Positions 9,782 to 22,534 are shown, counted from the stretch's first letter. The stretch: DNA of 64,000 bases from Artemisia argyi (GCA_030686995.1 CM060693.1:106751501-106815500); one strand, 5' to 3'. Made by a program: numbers and translations. Notes: generated by a model from the letters alone, not told the origin.

Positions 9782-12640
9782 TTTTTTTTGGGTAAAAGGG
9801 ATTCACCCTGGCAAAATATAATACTCAAAAAAACAGTATAAGTACAATGGAATGTGGCAGAAGTACCACATTAACCTCAAGCAAACGCTTGAACAACCAC
9901 TACCAACTAATCGCTCGTGACATACCACCAAGCGAAAAAACTAGAAACATACAATAACTAGAACACCAATGGGAAACATCCAACGAATAAAACATGAATC
10001 ACCGCACTTCTCAACACGCTGCTTCGAAGGAGATTGATGAATCAAATGAGACTGCCTCCTTAAAAACCTCTCCAAGAAAAAACCCGTGGGAAAAACCTTG
10101 GAGTAGGGAAAAAAGAGTACAGCTCTCATTTGAATCTCCAACGAAAAATCCATCATGCCCCAAGCAACTTCCAAAGAAAACCTCGACTCCAACTCTATAG
10201 AAAAACTCGACATCAAGAATGCATAAGAGAAGGAGGCAACTTCCACACGCGAACGAGATCAATCACTTTCGCCGTCTTCTTAAACCTGCACGTGAGAAGC
10301 TTCAACCGAACTGTAGACTTGACTAAATCAACAACTTGAGCTTCAGATCTAACTTGCTTCTTGAAAATCCGGCTATTCCTTTCTTGCCATATATAATAAG
10401 ACGAAGCCGCAAACAAAAGTTTAGAAACAACACTCCGAACAGACCTCGACTTAGCCGACACAATAAGAGAATGAACAATAGCATCCAACGATGAAGGCAA
10501 CGAGCTAAAACCAGCATACAATTTCAATGAACTCCAAACCTGCAAAGAATACGAACACTCAAAGAAAAGATGGTCATGTGAGTCAGGTTGCGTCTTACAA
10601 AGAGGACACAACAACGGGTCCTCATTATAAGCATCTTGATGCCTAATCAAGTCTTGAGTCCGTAACCGCCTTTTCATAACTAACCACAAATGAAAAGCAT
10701 GTCTCGGAATCCTATGAGAAAATCAAACCAGGTGATACCAATCAACATTAATACCCCGAGACCTAATGCAATCCCACACCAAAGAAACCGAAAACGGTCT
10801 AAACACCCCATCACTAGAACGCCACCATAACGAATCATCCAAGTTATCCACCAACTGAGGAACAGAAAGAGAACTAATAACAGGGTAACGAACCATCCAA
10901 TCAATCGGCCAAACCCATCCATTAGAAGTAATGATCTCCCGACTAGTAGTATTAGAATTAAAACCAGCTCGATGAATATCTCGATGAGAAATAATACGAG
11001 AAATAGGACTAAGCAAACACCATGAATCAACCCACGCTGAAACCTTGGAACCATCCCCTAATTTATACCATATAAATTGGCGAACAATGGGTCTAAGCTG
11101 AAGAATTTTACGCCAACTCCATGTCATATTACCACGACAAGGAATTTCCCAAAAATTACGCCCCCTAAGCTTATAAGCATGAATCCATCTAACCCAAAGG
11201 GACTCCTTACCAGTAACAATACTCCAAATATGTGTAGTAATCAAAGCATTATTAAAAGTATCCAACCTCCGAATCCCAAGACCACCTTCCTGCCTAGGAA
11301 GACAAACAACCTCCCATGCAACTTTAGATTTACCCTTATGCCCGTCACCATTACCCCACAAAAAACCCCTCATAAGCTGTTCTAGATCAAGAATAATACG
11401 AGACAAAAGAATAAACACCGAAGCCCAATAAATGCATAGAAGACAGCACAGACTGAATAAGTTGAAGCCTACCAGCAAAAGATAGAGACTTATTCTTCCA
11501 ATCCTTAATACGATTCGACAACTTCTCAACCAGCTCCTTGCAATCTCTAAAAATCAGTCTATTAGTAACCAACGGAACGCCCAAATACTTAACTGGAAGG
11601 CTTCCTTCAACAAACGGAATCACCTGTAAAATAGCAAGCTTGACATGGTTTCGAACATTACAAAAATAGGCAGTACTCTTAGGCAAACTTGGCGTAAGAC
11701 CAGACACATGTTTAAACTCATCCAACGCCTCCATAATAACTCTAGCCGAATCAACATCTCCATAAGCAAAAAGAAACAGATCATCAGCAAAACACAAATT
11801 AATGATATTAAGATTAGAGCAATGATGATGAAAGGTAAATAGGTCAGAATTGCGAACCCGCCTCCGTAAAATAAGAGTAAGAACCTCTATGACAAGAGTA
11901 AAGAGATAAGGAGATAACAGATCACCTTGTCTAAGACCCCTCTTACCCTTAAAATAACCATGCAAATTACCGTTAACACTAATAGAAAATGAAGTCGATG
12001 TCACACATTCCATAATCCAACTAATCATACGGTTATGAAATCCAAAACCAATCAGAATTTGCCGAAGAAAATTCCAATCAACCGTATCATATGCCTTCTG
12101 AATGTCCACTTTAAAAGCACATCTAGCCGGACCCCGATCAACATGATAATTGTGCATAAGCTCTTGAGTAAGAAGAATATTATCCGAAATCCTCCTACCC
12201 GGCACAAAAGCTGATTGGTTTAAACTCACTAAGGATGTTAAATTATGCTTGATCCGGTTAGCAATAATCTTGCTAATACATTTAAATAACACATTGCAGC
12301 AAGATATAGGCCTAAAATCATTAATCCGCGATGGAGAAGTGACCTTAGGAAGAAGAGCTATAATAGTGTGGTTCACTTCCTTCAAAAGCTTACCATTAGT
12401 GAAAAATTCCTTAACCGCCTTAGTAACATCCGAAGACACAATATCCCAAGCTCCTTTAAAGAAAGCAGCAGTGTACCCATCCGGACCAGGAGATTTATCA
12501 TCCCCCATAGAGAATATAGCATCCTTAACTTCTTGCATAGTCACATCCCGAACCATATAATCAGCAACCATAGGATCAAGAGTAGATACAAAAAGGTCAT
12601 GATTATCAAAAGGAACCGTATACCCCTCTTGAAAGTGGAA
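9782..12640 (-). mobile_element. 5'-truncated LINE, minus strand
   Basis: A non-LTR retrotransposon of plant L1 type. On the minus strand it runs from about 12640 to a poly-A at 9790-9782 preceded by TTTTACCC. It carries only the C-terminal half of ORF2 (reverse transcriptase and the zinc-finger tail); the endonuclease domain and ORF1 are absent, as is common for 5'-truncated copies. Its 3' end (about 9782-9890) is related to the tails at 24000-24111 and 47930-48020, so three copies of this family are present. No TSD flanks it, and the remaining 730 bp of the copia LTR is missing on its right, so insertion or later loss removed DNA. Confidence 0.85.
10213..12640 (-). pseudogene. LINE ORF2: reverse transcriptase and zf-RVT region
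   Basis: On the minus strand a frame open from about 12640 to 11387 covers the RT core: DKSPGPDGYTAAFFK, then FRPISCCNVLFK, QSAFVPGRRI, RGLRQGDLLSPYLF and the catalytic FADD (near 11780). A frameshift near 11390-11530 moves to a frame running to 10723 with the GDGSKVSAWVDSW block of the post-RT region. A second frameshift leads to 10689-10213, with a CPLC...H..FEC zinc-binding motif and the C-terminal YIWQERNSRIF block. The stop is at 10213; a 3' UTR of about 430 bp follows. Two frameshifts and the missing endonuclease make it non-functional. Confidence 0.87.
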
Positions 12641-12820
12641 GCACGAACAAGCATAATGACATCTTTGAAAACTCTAGATCGATACCACTAAACTTCGTCT
12701 TCCTCATCCGAGGATGTAAAAAAATATTGATCGGAATCTATTTGTTTGAGTTAAGAAAATTAGAGGATGTGTTGGGTTTGAAAGTGTGTAAAAAATGAAG
12801 TATTAGGGTATTTATAAGAT
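12641..12820 (-). pseudogene. relic 5' end of an unidentified minus-strand gene
   Basis: On the minus strand a TATA box (TATAAATA, plus-strand 12809-12816) is followed by an A/C-rich leader. From about 12743 a frame reads DSDQYFFTSSDEEDEV, a stop (TAG), then YRSRVFKDVIMLVRAS before running into the LINE. The position of the expected start codon holds ATAG-ATTCC rather than an ATG. This looks like a promoter plus the first acidic residues of a gene whose rest was removed or separated by the LINE. I do not recognise the family. It could be chance, since the coding part is only about 100 bp. Confidence 0.35.
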
Positions 12821-13506
12821 ACGTTTAATTAATTTTTTAAACATATTTTTAAACATATTTTTAAACAAATGACCAAATAGTAAAAATAAATAAATAAATA
12901 AATAAAATTAGTCGTTGGGGTTGTTATTTCTTCCACATGACTCAGTCATTTTTTTTTCACTACGAATATAACTTTATTTCATCAAACTAGATTTCACATA
13001 GTGGTTGAATGCAAACGAGCAACAAGCTGCGCCACTAGTCCTTTTTGGATTGCAAATTTAACTCTTTTGAAAACTACACTCGTTGGATCTATTTGTCATA
13101 TTTTAAACCGACGCGTCAAAGTGAGAGGTCCGACTCTCACAACTAAACCATTACGGCCGGTCTTAAAAACCACACGAAAGAAAAGAAGACCGGAACTAAA
13201 AGTGAATCCAACAAATACTTATCTGTTAAAATTTGGGGGACTAATACTGTAAAAGAAAAGTTCCATCTTGCTGTGCTGGGGGGTTAGTTGTTGTTGAGTC
13301 ATCCAAATACAAAACAAAATCAAGCCCCTCCTTTCTGGTCATACTCTCTCTCTACATACGTATGTACACAGATTCTGTATCTAATATAATAATTTCATCA
13401 TCATCATAATCTCGATCCCTGATCGTTTTCAAAAGGTACGATTGTTAACTGAATTGGATCGGTGAATCCATACATCAGATCTGTCTGTAATTAGGGTTTT
13501 TGTTTT
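12821..13506 (+). promoter_or_regulatory. upstream region and 5' UTR of SEC16
   Basis: AT-rich non-coding DNA with an (AAAT)n microsatellite near 12882-12906. CT-rich and (TCA)n-like stretches at 13340-13415 look like a 5' UTR. The GGGTTTTTG before the ATG is a common plant leader ending. I see no convincing TATA box, and no gene. Confidence 0.4.
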
Positions 13507-16500
13507 ATGGCTCATCAGTTTATGGTTGAGGATACTGATGAAGATTTTTTTGATAAGTTAGTTGATGATGATGATGTTCCTCTTGCTAATAATAATAATA
13601 AGGTTACTGCGTTAGTATCTGATAATAATAATAAGTTATTAGTTAATAATGACGATGAAATTGATGATGATGATGCTGATGTTAAAGCTTTTGCTAATTT
13701 AAGTATTAGCGAAGAGGATTTGGGGAAATTAGCTGAAAATGAAATTATTAATAAGGTAGAAGAACCGAGTCGGTTAGTGTCATCGAATTCGTTTGCGTTT
13801 GATACTGTCAATGACCAAGTTGTTGAAAATGGGAATGTCGGGTTGGTTGCCAAGGTCAGTGAGGAGGAGGATCTGAATTATGGATCTAGTGGTGGTATTA
13901 AGGAGGTGCAATGGAGTGCATTTGGTACGGATGGTGCGCAGGATAGTTTTAATGCGTTTGGATCTGCTGAACCTGATTTCTTTAATGGATTTGGTGAAGG
14001 AGTTGACCAGATGGGGAATGGGGGTAACTTGGTTGCTACTGAATCGGCTAATGTGGTAAGTAATTCGTTACATGTGAATAATATTAATGATTATTCTGAA
14101 ACGGGTCACGAGAATTTTAATGATTATTCACAGCAATCTGCCAATACGGCGGAAAAGGGTACGGATGGTCAAGATCCGAATAGTAGTCAATACTGGGATA
14201 ATCTTTATCCTGGATGGAAATATGACGCAAATACAGGAGGCTGGTATCAAGTAGATGAAGGTAATAATGCAACTTCACATGCACAAGACGCGTATAATGC
14301 TGCTGATTGGACTGCGTCCAATGAGAAATCAGAGGTTTTGTACTTGCAGCAATCTACTCAATCTGTTGCCGGAGTAGCGGAGACGACGGGGACGACTGAA
14401 AGTATCACAAACTGGAATTCGGTTTCTCAAGTTGGTCAAAATAACGAGAGTTCAACACAATGGAATCAGGGATTGCAAGATGATAATATTACTGACACGG
14501 GTTATCCCTCAAATATGGTTTTTGATCCTCAATATCCCGGTTGGTATTATGATACGAATGTCCAGGAATGGCGTTCTTTGGATGAGTATAACTTGCAATC
14601 TACTGCCGTAGCTCAGGACCAGGTCGCCAAAAATGGGTTTGTTGAAAGTAATAACGAGTTGGAACAAGATAATAACTGGAATAGTTCTTTTAGCAACGCT
14701 GAACAACCGAGTTCAACAATATGGCAACCTAATGTTGTTGACAATAGAAACAACCAACAAGTAGCAAATAACTATGCCAATAATTCTTATGTCGATAAGC
14801 ATGTTACTCAACACCAATCTTTTAACAATGCTAGCCAGGTTAATTACGAGCTCCCTGCTGTTTCTGGGTCTCAATCGTTTGTTCCTTTTAGTCAGACTTT
14901 CAAGCAAAATGAGATGATGAATGGCACAAATTCATTTCAATATCAGGATGAGTCGAACTCATTCCAGCAAGCGGTTCAGAGTGGTCATCAAATGTCTTAT
15001 CGTTCGACTGCAGGAAGGTCATCGGCTGGCCGCCCTCCTCATGCATTGGTTTCTTTTGGTTTTGGAGGGAAGTTGATTGTGATGAAAGATAGCTCTGCTC
15101 TGGTAAATGCATCCTTTGGAGGCCAGGTTAGCCCATATTTATTTTATAGATGTGGCAAATACTAAGCATTTACTTATGAATGGGTCAATATTGTTTGTGT
15201 TTTTATCTCAAAATCAAAAGGGTCAAACTAAAGCTAGATAGGGAACATGTCAATTGGGCCATATATCTTTCGCAAACTATATTTTCAATCCTTACAACAT
15301 TTTAAATCATTTTATAACGATCAAAATAAATTTGTGTAATTATATTGTTTTTGAATCCTAATCAACACATATATTAGTTAAGAAACTTTAAAATTTGACA
15401 AAAGCACATTTGCAGGTCAAACGATCTCGTACTAAGATTGCCTGACCTGCCCCAAATATATATGTTATTCTGATTGCATCCACATATGTTTCCTTATTTT
15501 TTGAATCATTATTTCACATGTAGTGTTTGTTCGTCTCGTTGTAGGGTTCAGATTCTGGGTCTATTTCTGTTCATAACTTAGCAGAAGTCGTGACCAGTGG
15601 AGCACCACGTGTACATGACTATTTTCACACACTCTGCCAGCAATCATTTCCTGGACCACTTTCAGGTGGAAATGTTGGCGGTAAAGAGTTGAACAGATGG
15701 ATTGATGAGAGAATCACACACTCTGAAAATTCTGATGTAGATTACCAGAAAGCGGAAGTTATAAAATTGCTTCTTTCCTTGCTGAAAATAGCATCACAAC
15801 ACTATGGAAAATTGAGATCTCCTTTTGGTTCAGACAATAGCTTAAAGGTAAAAGAATTGACCTTTTATCTATGAAATTTTATCAGTGTCTATCAGCTATT
15901 GTAATTGGCATTGTAGCAGATTTTGCACTATACTAAACACAGCTGTTTAGGACTGCCTGAACTGTCACTCATTTAAGAGTAATATGGTGTCTTTGTCTTC
16001 TAATCTATGAGTTTAGAGGTGGCAAAATGGGTGGGTCTGGCAGGTTGACTAACTGTTAAAATGAATTCTGGTGATCAGATCAACACGGTAGTATTAAGGT
16101 TCAAAATGGGCCGCGTTGGTTTGGCAAAAAGCACTTTTTGTCCAATTTTTTTATAGAAATCAATTTCGATAACATATGACTTAATGTCATAGTTAACTGT
16201 ATGTATTTGTTATTTATACTTGGAGATTAATTTGGGTCGTGTACTCATGTTTTATCTTAAATGGGTGAAATATAACTTTGTGCTAAAAGGGTGTCTAGTG
16301 ACATGGGCCAATGGGTTGAAATTTCCCTGTATGGTTCAGTTTGTAATGCATACAACCTCCTAAATTAATTATTTTCAAAGATTTAGATTTATTGTATTTA
16401 TGATCATAATCAATGGGTTATATGTATAGACCCGATTTCAATTTGGACAAAAATGTGCTTGCTAGTCAAATTATCCCAACCGGTTTTGACTCATTACTAG

Positions 16501-19500
16501 CCCTTCATATGTTGCCACCTCTATCTGTAGTGATACCATCAACTCAAGTTTGCTTGTCAAATTTTTGATCATTAGATGACTTTGCTTTTACTAAATTCTT
16601 CACTAAAATGAACAAGTAAATGTACAATTGGTTCTTCTGACATAGGAAAACGATGCTCCAGAAGTAGCTGTTGCTAAACTGTTTGCATCTGTGAAGAATA
16701 GTTCAGAATACAACAGTTATGGTGCTGTTGCCCATTGCTTGCAACAAGTACCTTCCGAAGCACAAACTCAGGTATGTAATATTTATGAACCTTAATTTGT
16801 TCCCCTACTAGAAATTTGTTTGAGATAGGTTTGCTTAAAAGTTCCCTCCTGTAAAATTTATGGAGAAACGCCGTACCAATTTTTTTCTTTATTCTCTGCG
16901 AAGACGAATCTAGATATTTACCAAAATATACTGCCGATAATGAAGTTGCTTTTTCTTTTAATACCAATGCCTATGTATGATGTATGTATTATGATTTAGG
17001 AAACTGCTGCCGAGGTCCAGACTCTGCTTGTTTCTGGTAAAAAGAAGGATGCTCTTCATCGTGCACAAGAGGGTCAGTTGTGGGGACCCGCACTTGTGCT
17101 TGCAGCACAACTTGGTGATCAGGTCTCTCTTTCCCTCTGTTTTTCTCTTAATATTCCTCTCTGCAATTGACTTTCTCTAGAGAAAATTCAACTATTTTCT
17201 TTCTTTGTGGGACTTTTATTGCAGTTTTATGTCGATACAGTAAAACAAATGGCTATTCGCCAGTTAGTTCCAGGATCACCTATGCGGACATTATGCCTGC
17301 TTATAGCCGGCCAACCTGCAGACGTGTTTGCAGCGGATGCTACGGCAGATGGTGGCATCTCTGGTGCTTTAAATATGTATCCACAGCCTACACAGGTACC
17401 TAAAGTTTAGCTAAAAGCGGGACTGGTCAAACGGGTTAAAACTAGCCTAAAAGTCAAATCTTTAATTCTTGGAAAAATATCGGTGAAATATATAAAAATC
17501 CCCAAAAGTCGAATATGATTGTAATAGATCTTTTTTCCATTGCCTTTTCTAATCACAAGCAACACTAGTTACCTAAACTGTTTTGACCTGTTACCCAACC
17601 CGCTCGATCTGTGCATCTTGCCACTGAGAGTCTGTACTTCTATCTCAGTAGACATAATGTGAATTGTTTCTTTGCGTTAGGCTCAACCTAATGGGAATGG
17701 CATGCTTGATGACTGGGAGGGAAATTTGGCAGTGATCACTGCCAACAGAACAAAAGATGATGAATTGGTACTTATTCATCTGGGAGATTGTTTATGGAAG
17801 GAAAGAAGTAATGTAAGTATCTTTGAATGTCAATTACATTCCATGAATTTGACCCTCGGATTTGACTTATAATTCTCTTAAAAATTTATACAGATTATTG
17901 CGGCCCATATTTGCTACTTGGTTGCAGAAGCAAATTTTGAGTCATATTCAGACACTGCTAGGCTGTGTCTCATTGGTGCAGATCACTGGAAACATCCCCG
18001 AACATATGCCTCCCCGGAGGCTATTCAAGTATCTCCTCATCTCTTCTTATTATTTTATGTAAAAATTTTTTTTAACAATTAGTTAAACAACCAAATATGT
18101 CTCTATAAGGACAAAATACCGACCTTGTTAAGCCAGAATCAAAGACACAGTGATGAAGTATTGATTTCTAATTTTGAAAAAGTAATTTCAGTACAAAAAA
18201 CCTTTTGAAAAAGGAAAGGTACATCTTTCTGGGACAACCCAAAAAGGAAAATGTTTTATTACTGTTTATAATTTCTCTTTAGTGTCAGAATAAAAAGTAT
18301 TTGTAATGGTGTTACATCCCAAAATCTATTTTCATTATAGTAATTCGTAGCCTTGGTGAAAGCCATTGATATGCCACTGGCAAATTGTTTAAAGATCCAG
18401 TTCGCAATTTTTTCGTGGATTTATCGATAGGTTTTGAATTAAAATGCTGAAATAACAATACCTTGTAATTGTGAATGCAAACAGAGGACAGAAGTGTATG
18501 AATACTCAAAGATGCTTGGAAACTCTCAGTTCACTTTGCTAACTTTTCAACCATATAAGCTTATTTACGCTCACATGTTGGCTGAAGTTGGAAGAGTGTC
18601 AGACTCATTAAAGTATGTATAACTGTATAGTAAATTACAATGTGTTTATATACTCTTGCCTTTTTTACATTTCTCCTTCTGAAAAAAGATTATTTTATTC
18701 AGGTATTGTCAAGTGGTTACAAAATCCCTGAAAACTGGACGAGTCCCTGAGGTAGAAACATGGAGACAATTGGTTACATCCTTAGAGGATAGAATAAAAT
18801 CTCACCAACAGGTACTAGTTTGTTATCTAGGCGTCACTTCTCAATGTTATTGGTGGTAAAATAGGCTGGGCAGCCGTGCCTGGTAACAGATCTGAATGGG
18901 TTTCGGTCAAAAGGGGTATTTTTTTGGTATTAGTAGAACAATTGGGGTTTGGTTGACCCCCGTAATTGGTTTTGCCATGTTGGTACCTTTTTCAGTAATA
19001 ATTAGTGTGTTAAGTATGATTACAAAAACTATGTTGCTAAACTAGTAGAGATATTTAGGGGATTCAATGCACATTATAAACTATACCTTGTGTCAAATTG
19101 CCACCTATAATCTCTCCCTAAAGTAAAATTGATTTCGCTTTTTTCCTATTTTCTAGGGTGGATTCTCTACTAATTTAGCTCCTGCTAAAATAGTTAATAA
19201 GTTGCTTAGCTTCATTGATAGCACCACACAGCGTGTTGTTGGTCTACCTCCACCTATTCCTTCAACATCTGGCGGTAATGCCCCAGTTGATCACCATCAC
19301 CAACCACCGAAGGCCGGTAGAGTGTTAGCTAGCCAATCAACAATGGCAATATCCTCATTAATGCCATCTGCATCAATGGAGCCTATTAATCAGGAAGATG
19401 CAAACAAAAGGAGCATGCATAATCGTAGTGCTTCAGAACCTGATTTTGGTCGATCTCCCAGACAGGTTGTGATATGATTACTAATCCTATTTAATTTTTA

Positions 19501-22500
19501 TTTACCCAATAAGAGTTTCAGTGTTCAGAAAAACAGGTTTTGCTATTATTTGATAAAATTACAGTATTAATATTATCAGTTTCATAGGGCTTCAACAAAT
19601 CTCAAAATTGATAATCTGATGGCTCAAAATTACAGTTTCAAAATAATCAGTTTCATATGACCTAATTTGAGAGGCTTTCTTTTCCATTTCGCGGTGTACC
19701 TTTTTTCACACAAAAAAAGAACTTGGTTATTGTATGTATTAAGTACTTAAAATAATCAGATTTTGTCAAACATCTGACTAACATATTACAACTTTAAATA
19801 TCAAAGACACGTCTAAAAATTATCTTCGAATCAAAACACATGCAGAAATTATATTCCACTGCCCATTTATCACAGGATTATCTGATTCTGATCATTCATT
19901 ATCGCACGTATAAATGCACGTGTATTGTAATGAAAGGAAAATCACTTTTTTTGTTAGATGCGATTTGATTGTGGAAAACTTGATGTAGGGACATGATGAA
20001 ACGTTGAAGGAAAACTCTGCGGGTTCACAAAGTAAAGCATCCGGGAATACTTCACGTTTTGGTCGCTTCAGTTTTGGCTCCGGGCTCTTGCAAAAGACGG
20101 TGGGTATGGTTCTAAAGCCTCGACAGGAGAAACAGGTATCATTCATCATTCACAGAGGTAGCAAAATGTGTGGGTCATACATGTAGGGTAACAGGTTAGA
20201 TGGGCGGCTGAATATATTAAATGATAGAATGTTCTGTATTTGAATATGATTTGGATGATTAAGATGATTTTCAACCTGTTTGACCTGATCCCTTTGCTCA
20301 ATTAGTTAATGGGTTGCAATTGGCATCTTTAATAGCACATCTAGCTTAATCAGTGTTGTAAATATCGCTCGGCGGTACCTCGGCGTTCGACCACCGCCAA
20401 GCGCCAAGACCGATATGGCGGCGATATATCAGTGATATATCGGAGACCATAAATTATAAAGAAATTTATGTATATTTTTGAAATACAACATAAATTATAA
20501 AGGAATATGAAAAAAAACCCTAGATCTAGGCTAGATCTGAAGTAAATATGAAAAAAAAAAACCCTAGATCTGAAGTTAAACGGCGTTGACCGGCGTGAAT
20601 CTGAAAAAAAAAACCCAGATCTGGCGTTGACCGGCGTTGACCGACCGCCGCCAAGGCCGATTTTTGACCGCCAAGCTCCGATTTTGACCGATTTTGACCA
20701 AAACGCCAAGTTAGACCGATATGGGAAATATCGTGGCGGTGGACCACCGCCAAGCGCCATGGCGCCGCCATATCGGCCGCCATGGCCGATTTTTACAACA
20801 CTGAGCTTAATGCATCTAGTAAACTAGAAGGGTACCCGCGCAATGCGGCGGCGGGTACCCGGTGACTATTTTTGTGGCGAGCAAATGTTTTTCTTTTTCA
20901 TTTTTAATTTCCTTATCTAGTATGTGCCAAATAGTATAAAGTATTAGAAATATGTTTTTCAAAAGTAGAACGTCTAAATTATTAATAGTGTAAATGGTTA
21001 ACACTTTTATTTTTTAAATATTAGCATTAAATTGATGTTAATAGTAAGTTTTTCTTATAAACACTTTCATTAAAATGTATCATTATTGGAAGAGGGGTTA
21101 CATATGGTTTAAATTAGACTTAAATTTTCATATTTTACATTAATTTTCTTCTTTTCCTTTAATAGTAATGTTTTTGGTCTTAAAATTTTAAGACTTCCTT
21201 TTATAGTAAGTCTCAAATGCTTTATAATGTAGTATAGACTAGAGTTTGTTCCTTTCTTCTTGCTAAATTCACATTTACATTTTAGGCAAAATTGGGCGAC
21301 ACTAATAAATTCTATTATGATGCGACACTTGGAAGATGGGTAGAGGAAGGTGTTGATCCACCAGCAGAGGAAGCAGCCCTTCCTCCGCCACCTACGACAA
21401 TGACATCTTTCCAGAATGGATCAGTAGATTATAGCATAAATAGTGCTTTAAGAACTGAATCTTTAAGTAGTGGAAGCTCGGACTTTTCAAGCCCAATCCC
21501 TGCAAGTCATAATTCAGGAATTCCACCAATTCCTACCGTAAACCAATTTTCTGCACGTCAAAGGACGGGCGTTCGATCAAGGTAACTCGATTTATATATC
21601 TCTTTCTTGGGGTGTTTGGATTTGTGCCTTGGAACTCATTATTTATTTATATATATAACGGATAATGATCTGAAAATGTATCCAACATGACACTTATTCC
21701 TTTAGTTTTTAGCAAACTATTTTTTTTTTTTTTTTCCTGAAGAATGTACAAACTTATAAGTTTTAATTTATCCTATTGTGTGTATCCTTACGGGTAAAGT
21801 TTGATCCGTTTGAATGGATAATTATTAGAAATTGTATCAAACTTTACCCGTGATGATATACACAATAAGAAAAATATCGCTTGGATAAATTAAATAGGAA
21901 AATAATAGTTCAGTACACAACAAAGGAATAATTGTCAATAATCACCGGCCTAGAATTATTTAAGTTTTGACATACTTTCAACAGGTACGTCGATACTATG
22001 AACCCAGGTGGTGGCAACCCGACCAACTTATATCAGTCACCTTCCTTCTCTACCAACAAACCTATGACAAATCCCAACCCAAGTTTCTTTATTCCCAAAG
22101 CTGCCCCGGCAGCCGAACAACCCACCACTACTGATAACTTCCAACCGGCACCCGAACAACCTGCCGATACTCCTGATAACTTCCAACAAAATACCACATC
22201 AGTTAACCAAATTTCGTCGTATCCTTCTCGAAACAGCCTATCCCCATCAGCAATGGGCATTCAAAAATATGCATCCATGGATGATATATCTAAAAGGGGA
22301 GCCTCATCATCCACATCCACATCTACATCCTCATTTGCCAATCAACCCATGCCAACTCACTCACGAAGAACATTTTCATGGAGTGGAAGCGGCAATGAAG
22401 ATTTATCGGTTTCTGGTAACAGTGAGTTCAAACCATTTGGAGGAGCGTCTGGTATGACTCCATCTGCGTTTACGCCAAACCAGACTGGTATTAGATATGC

Positions 22501-22534
22501 TTCGAACGATGATCTCCAAGAAGTTGAACTTTAG
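13507..22534 (+). CDS. SEC16: SEC16-type COPII scaffold protein, 13 coding exons
   Basis: SEC16 organises ER exit sites and helps assemble COPII coats. Exons with GT-AG borders and consistent phase: 13507-15126, 15545-15847, 16646-16771, 17000-17122, 17225-17395, 17681-17812, 17894-18028, 18485-18612, 18703-18811, 19157-19465, 19989-20135, 21286-21581 and 21985-22534, giving about 1382 aa, similar to the roughly 1350-1360 aa of Arabidopsis SEC16. The N-terminus (1-500) is acidic and Asn/Gln/Ser-rich and holds two related Trp/Tyr blocks (YWDNLYPGWKYD from 229; FDPQYPGWYYD from 339). The central conserved domain starts near 509 (RPPHALVSFGFGGKLIVMKD). The ACE1-like helical Sec16 region covers about 640-950 (LWGPALVLAAQLGD; LIGADHWKHPRTYASPEAIQ). 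The C-terminus is Pro/Ser-rich with a GRWVEEG block. No lesion is seen. Introns 2, 11 and 12 carry transposons. Confidence 0.93.
16014..16523. mobile_element. hAT-like MITE in SEC16 intron 2
   Basis: Inverted ends TAGAGGTGGCAA (16014) and TTGCCACCTCTA (16523) bound about 510 bp of non-coding DNA. The flanking 8-mers match only in part, so the TSD has decayed. A related start (AGAGGTAGCAAAATGTGTGGGT) occurs at about 20154 in intron 11. Confidence 0.6.
20351..20803. mobile_element. hAT MITE in SEC16 intron 11
   Basis: The element starts CAGTGTTGTAAA and ends TTTACAACACTG, inverted termini of hAT type. It is flanked by a perfect 8-bp duplication AGCTTAAT (20343-20350 and 20804-20811), the length hAT transposases make. 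The 453 bp are non-coding, GC-rich compared with the intron, and contain repeated CGGCGTTGACCGGCG and AACCCTAGATCTGAAG segments. It has no transposase and would need one supplied in trans. Confidence 0.92.
20824..21238 (-). mobile_element. small non-autonomous Helitron in SEC16 intron 11
   Basis: On the minus strand it begins TCTATACTACATTATAAAGC (21238 downward), a typical plant Helitron 5' end, and ends in CTAG (20827-20824) followed by T. Just inside the 3' end is a perfect 10-bp hairpin (20830-20839 with 20851-20860, 11-nt loop), as Helitrons carry. The hairpin is only 2 nt from CTAG, closer than usual, and the base before the 5' TC is G rather than the expected A. The 415 bp are AT-rich and non-coding. 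Confidence 0.62.
21660..21950. repeat. foldback repeat in SEC16 intron 12
   Basis: A perfect 16-bp inverted pair (21790-21805 and 21836-21851) is the core of longer imperfect arms: 21760-21805 against 21836-21890, and about 21688-21704 against 21922-21938. A T-run sits at 21720-21735. It is probably a decayed foldback MITE; no clear TSD was found. Confidence 0.55.

Noticed and set aside
20350..20783. Minus-strand frames rich in Arg, Ser and Phe in SEC16 intron 11
   Set aside because: They lie wholly inside the hAT MITE and reflect its repeats.
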